This document shows, one piece after another, positions 57,384-64,000 of a stretch of 64,000 bases of DNA. The stretch lies in NCBI GenBank assembly GCA_950097015.1, contig CATNEN010000038.1, forward strand, positions 33,690,501 through 33,754,500, in the 5' to 3' direction. How positions within the stretch are numbered: position 1 is the first letter of the stretch; each line of letters starts with the position of its first letter. This stretch comes from Macrostomum hystrix. Taxonomy: Eukaryota > Platyhelminthes > Macrostomidae. Both the position numbers and the translations under genes were made by a program. Below the pieces are notes generated by a model. That model had not been told where the DNA came from. It saw only the letters and a program-made list of their open reading frames with translations, and did no database searches.

Positions 57384-59107
57384 ATGCTCAACTTTGAAGA
57401 GATAAATTTTGCTTTGGTTTACTTCCCAAGCGACAAAGGATCTGCTTACGACCCTTTCTCCGTACACCCTATAAGCTGCTGTACAAATTGGTCCGAAGAA
57501 ATCTAAAAGAATCTTATCGCGGACACTGGTAACAAGCGAGTTCTTCGCGTGAAATTCGAGGAAGCCGAATGCAAGGGTGTCCTCATTCAAGTGGCAACTC
57601 AGGAAGCGGATCTTTTCTCTACATTGAAGCACTGCCAGACCATAAAGCGGCGAAATGTGTCTGTTGAGCAGATTTTGAAGAAGGTGCCTAGCTTTTGCAG
57701 TGGAGGTCGACTTCGCTTTCCGCCAGAGAACTTGTACTACAATTGTGTTGGTGAAACCTCTGGCTTGGAGTCCGAAGCTGAGCGTCCTTCGGGCAGCAGC
57801 CTATTGGTTCAACATTCAACGCCTGCCATCACTGCTCAGCCGCCAAAACTTTTACCACCGCCGAGGCGTCCTTTGTCGCAGCTGCATCCCCGGTCTCGGT
57901 CAAGAAGCACGAGCCTAAGAAGAGATCGATCGTCGCGAAAGCAGCAGCAGATCGAGTCGCGTTCGGAGAATCGGGGCCCATTGGCGAGCCCTGGTGGAGA
58001 CCAGCGCACTCCGCAACAGCGCCAATCGCGGAGACGACGCAGCTGTGCACGTTCGAGGAGTCCTGACGACACATCGGTGAGCTCTGACGGCGATCAGCGG
58101 CGTAGTCCGCAGCAGAGCCAATCGCGGAGACGACGCGGCAGTGCACGTTCGAGGAGTCCTGACGACACATCGGTGAGCTCTGACGGCGATCAACGGCGTA
58201 GTCCGCAGCAGAGCCAATCGCGGAGACGACGCGGCAGTGCACGTTCGAGGAGTCCTGACGACACATCGGTGAGCTCTGACGGCGATCAACAGCGTAAGTC
58301 CGCAGCAGAGCCAATCGCGGAGACGACGCGGCAGTGCACGTTCGAGGAGTCCTGACGACACATCGGTGAGCTCTGACGGCGATCAACGGCGTAGTCCGCA
58401 GCAGAGCCAATCGCGGAGACGACGCGGCAGTGCACGTTTGAGGAGTTCTGACGACACATCGGTGAGGTCTGGCGGCGGTCAACAGCGCAGTGTGCACAGT
58501 ACCGATAGGTCAAAAGGACACAGCCAGGCGCGCTCAAGGAGTTCGTCACGTCAGCCCCGCCAGCTTTTCGAGGGTGAATGCGGAACCGTGGACTCTGGTG
58601 CGTCGAAAGGGTTTGCAACCTGGAACGGTTGGCTCTGTCTACTATTTGATGTCTGTCGTCCTGAAACGCGTCGTAGCAATCGAGGACAGACTCGACAGGA
58701 TGGATGGCAACGATGCACCCGCGGAAGCCGAGAAAATTTCTCCGTGCGCTAGCACTCACGAAGTTCAGGATTTGCAGAACCGTCTGAACGACATGACTTT
58801 CAAGGCCTCAGTGATCAGACAAATCAGACAAGTCGGTGGTACCACCGTGCGGGCTTTCGTGCGTTCGGCCGTCAGCGTGTTGTTGACCAACGACATGCAA
58901 ACCAAGTTTAACCGCCATGGAGTTGACAATAGATTGCGCTTCATCGGCCAGTTGGAGGACGTCACAAAACAGGCCGCACTGCAATCTTTCCCAAAGAGCA
59001 ACGAGAGGGAGATTTAGCAACCTATAGCGGCAGCTTTGAAGAACGCGGCTGACAGGATGGGTGGCAGACAGCGCCGGATGAAAAGCAGGAACGATGAGCC
59101 GGAGTGA
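57384..59107 (+). pseudogene. CACTA accessory protein with SR-like repeats and DUF4806-like domain, broken
   Basis: The ATG at 57384 lies 11 bases after a TTTTAG acceptor, the same arrangement as the gene at 42929. N-terminus MLNFEEINFALVYFPSDKGS; a TAA at about 57504; VKFEEAECKGVLIQVATQEA; then 32-residue Arg/Ser-rich repeats; a frameshift in the third repeat. The C-terminal domain has IRQVGGTTVRAFVRSAVSVL and LTNDMQTKFNRHG, and after a TAG at 59015, LKNAADRMGGRQRR. The GG-T, LLT and F spacing resembles DUF4806. The intact function is presumably element-end binding. Confidence 0.72.
58025..58490 (+). repeat. 96-bp coding repeat (SR-like), about 4.7 copies
   Basis: Copies begin at CGATCA (58090, 58186, 58282, 58380) and encode SRRRRGSARSRSPDDTSVSS plus SDGDQRRSPQQ. 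The third copy has an extra A (CGTAAGTCC for CGTAGTCC), which shifts the frame and makes GTAAGT. Confidence 0.92.
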
Positions 59108-59767
59108 GCGCTGCTTTTGTGACTTTTGAGTTGCAAGCAATTAACTAACAATGAGCAATCAGCCCATGTATACTTTTATAAGGCGCCACTTTGAGTCAGT
59201 CGAATTATTTATTTTTGAAAAATAAAACTTTGCCATACCTACTATCTTTCTGTTACAAGTGGCCTTCAGGAAATTAGCCGAATGGAGTGCTTTACGCATC
59301 ATTTTAGTTGGCCTTCAATAAATCATTTGACAGCTCTGGACTGCTTGAGTAAATAGAAATTGAATGGTGAATTAAATTACAATTATTTAAATGAATTAAA
59401 ATCATTTTGCTCATAGACGATGCTGCCGTCTGATAAATGTTGCCGTTCCTGCGTATTTTGCTGGTTTAAGTGGCAACTATGCCTCTAGAAAATAAGCAGT
59501 ACTGCTGGAAAAGTAGCGGGCATCTCACTGTAAATCAAGTGGTAGTACTGTACTGCAGTAGTAGTAGCGCCAGCGCTACCGGTAAAGCGGCGGCAAAGTG
59601 GCGGCATGCCGCTGGCATATCAGCACTTCTGGCGGCAAAGCGGCGGCATGCCACTGGCGGGCCGCCACGGCGGGCCGCTAGCATTTCGTGGCGCATCCCG
59701 ACTGCCGGGCCGCTGGCGATGCCGATGGCGGCAGCGATGGCGGACCGCCAGCTTTTTTCCCACCGAG

Positions 59768-60575
59768 TAATTGCGATTGCTTATCAGATTTTACATGCTC
59801 TGATCAGAAGAGTCAAGAACAAAATTAGCTGCTTATGGGGCAAAATATCGTAGAAAAATATTAGCAATTTATTCAACAAGTGTTTTATTTAATAAAGTAC
59901 CAGCTAGCTAACTTTTGCTACTCAGTATAAAATAAAAGGTCTTAATTGCGGCTTCTTATCAGATCTTTTTAAGTTCTTTCAACGTGCCCATTGTCCTTAT
60001 AGGTTTTTTTTAATTTAAAATGAATTGAGGGGACACAATTTGTATCTACAAGTCTTGGATTGATTTTTTGTGTTTATGAGTATAAAATAGTTTTGATGAA
60101 AAATATTTTTGCCATTTAGTGGTAATTATGCCGTTTAACATACAAATAAAAAGCGCGAATGGGTAAAAATTAGCAAAGACATCAAGAAAATATAAATTCA
60201 AAATAAAAATTATTTATAGAATCAAAAGTCACAGAACTGTATGTAGTAAATAATTTTACTACATTTGTGTGTACTTGAATCAAGGTTGGTTTAATTTAAA
60301 AAAATTTAACTGTGATTGCCCCACTTTTCGCTATCGCTTTCGCAGAGATTTCACACTAAGTCAGCTAACGTAATGCACCTCGAGCTTTGCCTTTACAAGC
60401 AAGTGTGTTATTTAATAAATTGGAACTCCAATCAAAGAACCACTCCTTAGTATTATATTTGCGTTTGGATGCAATATAGTTTCTAAGTAAAATTTTCTTT
60501 TATTATTAAGCTCTAAGTACGTAAGCTAGTCAAGCTATACTTATTATTATTTTTTATTAGCTTTAGCTTCTAAAG
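59768..60575. other. AT-rich stretch without genes
   Basis: Nothing recognisable on either strand. Confidence 0.5.
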
Positions 60576-60762
60576 ATGGACACAATAAGGGAAAGGCGAA
60601 ACATTAGGAAACATCCTTTGACTACAATCCAGCAGCAAAAGTTAGAATCTACTTATTGCCTATTTTGGTATAACAACACTAAGTGTTTTTTCCCAAGTCT
60701 TCAAGCTTTCTGATAAACGATTTTCTGCATTTACAGCTGAAGAGAAGCTGAGCTTGTCTATT
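60576..60762 (+). other. Candidate 5' exons of an unrecognised gene
   Basis: The ATG at 60576 opens MDTIRERRNIRKHPLTTIQQ to a TTTTG|GTATAA donor at 60667. A 26-base candidate exon 60737-60762 sits between CATTTACAG and GTAAGT and would join in phase to the exon at 63546. It does not join in phase to the first piece, so the model is incomplete. Confidence 0.3.
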
Positions 60763-61039
60763 GTAAGTATTAAACCAAGCTATTTGACTATATCTTGTGA
60801 TATATATTTTTGTTCTATATGTTTGTTCCTATTGCCTTCTATATCTTGAGCAGTGGAGCCTTGTGGTATTAGATGCATATGCCCACCCAAAATTTGTTTA
60901 AGTGCACCATATACATTGAATTAAAATTCAAAAGTTGCTAAAATTTGGTTTGTACCCCCTTTAAATCTTAAAAAATGGCTTCTGCCCCCTAGAAAATTTT
61001 TTCCACCACCCCGTCTATAAAGACTATACTGATAAATTT

Positions 61040-63310
61040 AGAGGGTATTACAATTAATATAGATGAAATGGCTGGGAGTTTTGAAGCCACTGAACTGCCC
61101 CGTGAGAGATAGAAGCCTAGAGGCGGGTGCTAGATTCGATGAACCATCCACCTGGCGGCTCGCAAGATGTCGCGGAGAGAAGGCAGAGATGAAGGGAGGG
61201 ATGAGGAGATGAAGGGAGAGATGAGGAGGTTCAATGGCCGCAGAGAGTGGTCCTATTGGCCTCAGGCTGGCCAGTCCCACTCGTCCCATAGGCCACAGGC
61301 ATGACTGCCGTGCCTACCCCTAGCTATGCTCGAAACCGGCGAAAGGTCTAAAAGAGAGGTGTCGGACTATCCGGAATCGGACAGGACAGGGCTAGATAGC
61401 CTACTGTCATCAGTAGCACGTGCGCAACCGACTCCTAACCTTGGTAGCGGTGGTCGATTCGGCCTAGGCTCTTGTCATAGAAATGCGGAAAGGCTATCGG
61501 CAAAGCGGATAGATGATCTAGGGTAGCGCCACCACCCAATGCGCCTACGTTGCCACCGCAGACATTTGGGAACTTGGGTCCCCGGAGTACACAGCTCCTA
61601 GTTTATCACACAGATCTAGACAAGCCGAAAATAGGGCATTGCTGCAACTTCCGTTTTAGACTGGGGTGAGAGCCCCAGAATGGATCGAGACACGCCTCAA
61701 AAGGGGATTCCTGAATTCGCGCTACAGGGGTCTAGAAAGGTGGTACTAAGAACTTGAATGAGAAATCCATAGCCAGAATCCTACTCATAAGACATCAGAC
61801 ACATTCTGTACATTAGACTGCAGCCTACACATTAAGTAACCAACAATCCGAATCTGTGAGTTGAGGAAAACAGAGGCTGGAGAGATTAAGCAGAACAACT
61901 GGCTGAGTGATTATGCAAGCGGAAGATTATTTGACCCTCGCTCTCGCTTCTGTGGCGGCAGTTGTGAGAGGAGGGGGAACAGAGGGAAAACTCAATTGGC
62001 AAGGGAGTTTGACACGTACTCCTTGATCCGCCAGGAAGAGAGGAAAGCCCGCCAAGGAATTCCTTACCCCCGGCAGAGACGCACATGCTACACTCCGCAT
62101 TTTACTCGCAAATCCCTAGCTCCTTATTGCTCTTATGCGCGCTCACGGTTGTCTTCCTGCCGCAGCCTCCAGCTCGGCCTCACCAGAGCCCACCCCCTAG
62201 TAAATTAGCCACTCATAGCTGAGGGCCGTCTAGGACAAATAAAAATAGAATATAACATGCGGAGAATTTAAATTGTTATTGAAATTGGCCTATAATTAAC
62301 GATTGGCTAAAGTTTCACTATTTATTAAACCAAGAAAATTCCCAGCCCTTGCCCACTATGTGCCGCCCAAATAGAAGATAAGTCCCTTAGAAGTAACAAT
62401 GGAAAAACCGCTGCGCGGGGTACTTAGCTGAACGCCGATCGGCCGCGTGCTGCAGTCCTGTAGCTCTCGAGGGATGGGTGGGGCAAAATCAGCAAAGCAA
62501 GGAGGGGAAACGTGCTAGACGTGAGCTGGCAGGGGCCAACACACCAGTGGAGCTCAGTGGCTCAATTTGAGAGCTCACCTAAAGAGGTGGCTTTTACTAT
62601 TGAGGCTCAGAGACAGGCAATGGGCCTGTGAGCGCTGGTTGAGCTTTAAGCTCTAGGGTCTAAGGGGGAGGGAAAAGCAAGAGTTCGACCGGGGGTCGGA
62701 ATAAGAGGTAAAAGGTGGAAAAGGTCCGGGGAAAACGGTCCAAGAGGGAGCAGCGCAGCGCGCTTGCTTAAGTAGTCCTGCAGCACGCCAATCTCGACAT
62801 TCATCAAAGCAACCCACATTCGCGCCAGCCTGTCAACGAGGGATCGGGGCGGCGATAGGCCGCCCTGATCACCCAATGAACCGGCGGCGGGAAACGACAG
62901 GTGCTCTGCGCGAACAGCCGTCGGCAGTCGGCCAGCAATTGTTACTCCGCTGGGACAATGGGAAGTGCAGGCGCCGACCTACCTACAGTGACATTACATG
63001 TATCTTAAAGGAGGAAGGTCATAAAGTCGAGCTGGGCTCGAATACTGTAAAGAAGTGGGGACATGAAGAATTAATGATCACTCATAATGCCCGAGTGATT
63101 CCCCATACCTGATCGCGGTTTGGAGGGGAATTATGACCTAGACTAGTTCATACAGTAGAGTTATGGCCGCGACCAGTCATTCCTACAAGGGTCTAGACAG
63201 ATCCAGGGAGAGGGGATTCGGTGGCTACTCAATTCACCACCGCCCCAAACCCGGCCCTAAGATTAATGATCTTGTTTCGTGGCCAGCTGCTAGGTGGGTC
63301 ATGATTATTA
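61040..63310. other. Island of different base composition, origin unknown
   Basis: Between AT-rich flanks (61035 and 63310) lies 2.3 kb that is visibly richer in G and C. It is non-repetitive and without long frames. No inverted ends were found. Possible origins include an unrecognised non-autonomous transposon. Confidence 0.5.
62876..63112 (+). other. Short ORF with a helix-turn-helix-like stretch
   Basis: The frame MNRRRETTGALREQPSAVGQ continues with YSDITCILKEEGHKVELGSN and TVKKW, which reads like the recognition part of a transposase or recombinase HTH. It is 78 residues with no further domain. It may be chance. Confidence 0.3.
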
Positions 63311-63545
63311 ACTGCCTAAAAATTTGAAAAAATTATGCTGGCTCACATTCCCACTCGATTCCCGCAGCACACTCCACATCAAATTTGAAATTCAATATGA
63401 ATTATATTCAATATATATATCTATTGATTATTTGTTTTAAATAGATTTTTTATAGAACTAATAAGGAATATATTCCCCAAATGTTCCTAATTGCTAATTT
63501 ACACATGTATAAAAATACAAATTAAAAATATAATATTATTTTTAG

Positions 63546-63863
63546 GGCTGTGACTATCCACTGGCTCTGCAAGATGGAATTTATAATGGAATATTCATTG
63601 CGGCAGAATCATGGTCAAGAATGATTGCTCTTGAAAAAGAAATTGATGCATTTATCACTGACAACAAGGAAAATTCCAATTTATCTGACAGTGTCTTGTC
63701 ACACATGAAAAGCTATTTGTCAAAAGAGCACATTGTTTCTTCTAGTGATCATGACAATGTTGATTGTGATGATTCAGCCGATGATGAATCTTGGTTTCCT
63801 AGTGTTGATCCCAGCATTCAACAACAGCTTTTAGAAAGGCGTAGCAAATCAACACCCCAATAG
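63546..63863 (+). CDS. Last exon of an unrecognised gene (acidic protein)
   Basis: After a TTTTTAG acceptor the frame reads GCDYPLALQDGIYNGIFIAA, then ESWSRMIALEKEIDAFITDN, an acidic Ser/Asp-rich stretch, and ends LLERRSKSTPQ at 63861-63863. Frame length (105 residues), clean acceptor and codon-like composition suggest a real exon. No family is recognised, and a transposon accessory protein is possible. Confidence 0.42.
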   Translation, partial: GCDYPLALQDGIYNGIFIAAESWSRMIALEKEIDAFITDNKENSNLSDSVLSHMKSYLSKEHIVSSSDHDNVDCDDSADDESWFPSVDPSIQQQLLERRSKSTPQ

Positions 63864-64000
63864 ACATCTTCAATGCGTAAAAAGGGTCCCTAAGCGACAA
63901 CCTTATAATCTAGACTTGAGTATCTTATCGTATCTGCTTTGTTCTTCGCTTTCTTGACAGATCGTGCAAGATATGCCAAGATGGTCTTCTAGCACAATGA

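Larger units (their letters stand above)
50800..59767 (+). mobile_element. CACTA/EnSpm element, large copy hosting a Tc1-like element
   Basis: Ends CCCGGTGGGAAAA (50800) and CTCGGTGGGAAAA (complement, ending 59767), with TA at 50798-50799 and 59768-59769. The right subterminal region (59545-59760) is packed with GGCGGC, GCCGCC and CCGCTGGC words; the left end has fewer. Contents: Tc1-like insertion, a long non-coding stretch, a broken transposase and a broken accessory gene. Length about 9.0 kb, or 7.4 kb without the Tc1 insert. Confidence 0.85.

Noticed and set aside
57829-58759. Minus-strand Cys/Ala/Arg-rich ORFs
   Set aside because: Shadows of the 96-base coding repeat, which continues into the recognisable domain only on the plus strand.

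Overview
This is nuclear DNA of an invertebrate animal. The one long gene is split into 15 exons with GT-AG (once GC-AG) introns. There are tRNA-derived SINEs, P, CACTA/EnSpm, Tc1-like, LINE and Ty3/gypsy elements, and minisatellites inside most introns. A repeat-rich lophotrochozoan or flatworm-like genome would fit, but the species cannot be fixed from the sequence alone. Nothing looks bacterial or viral.

Layout. (1) 1-13527, plus strand: the last 601 codons of a two-pore channel gene (TPC1-like), which can be spliced in silico with every exon phase agreeing. Nine of its introns are filled with private tandem repeats, and others carry SINEs and a small Tc1-like deletion derivative. (2) 15440-16222: a small two-exon gene for a secreted protein with one EGF domain. 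(3) 17170-27150: transposon debris. It holds a mariner-like C-terminus, a LINE RT piece, a DDE-type fragment, and a minus-strand LINE (ORF1, endonuclease, RT, RNase H) split by a broken P-element transposase at about 19860-23306. (4) 27151-31786: mostly featureless AT-rich DNA. (5) 31787-33512: a nearly perfect 32-bp satellite. (6) 33566-37376: a pogo-like HTH exon and a broken CACTA-type transposase. (7) 38746-50622: a P element with 32-bp inverted ends and an 8-bp target duplication (TATTCCAT). It was later invaded by a CACTA element (40050-45033, TT duplication) and, separately, by a Ty3/gypsy element (45626-49751) with two identical 215-bp LTRs and a GAAAC duplication. Removing either insert plus one target copy restores the P transposase reading frame. 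(8) 50800-59767: a second complete CACTA element (TA duplication) that hosts an apparently intact Tc1-like element with 138-bp inverted repeats. (9) 59768-64000: AT-rich DNA, an island of unlike composition (61040-63310) and the last exon of an unrecognised gene.

How the parts work together. Only the TPC gene and the EGF gene look like host genes. In both complete CACTA elements the transposase is followed by a second gene, read from an ATG just after a splice acceptor. That gene encodes a BEN/DUF4806-like accessory protein. It appears intact and spliceable in the 40 kb copy and broken in the 50 kb copy. The most autonomous-looking element is the 378-residue Tc1-like transposase, and the most recent insertion by LTR identity is the gypsy element.
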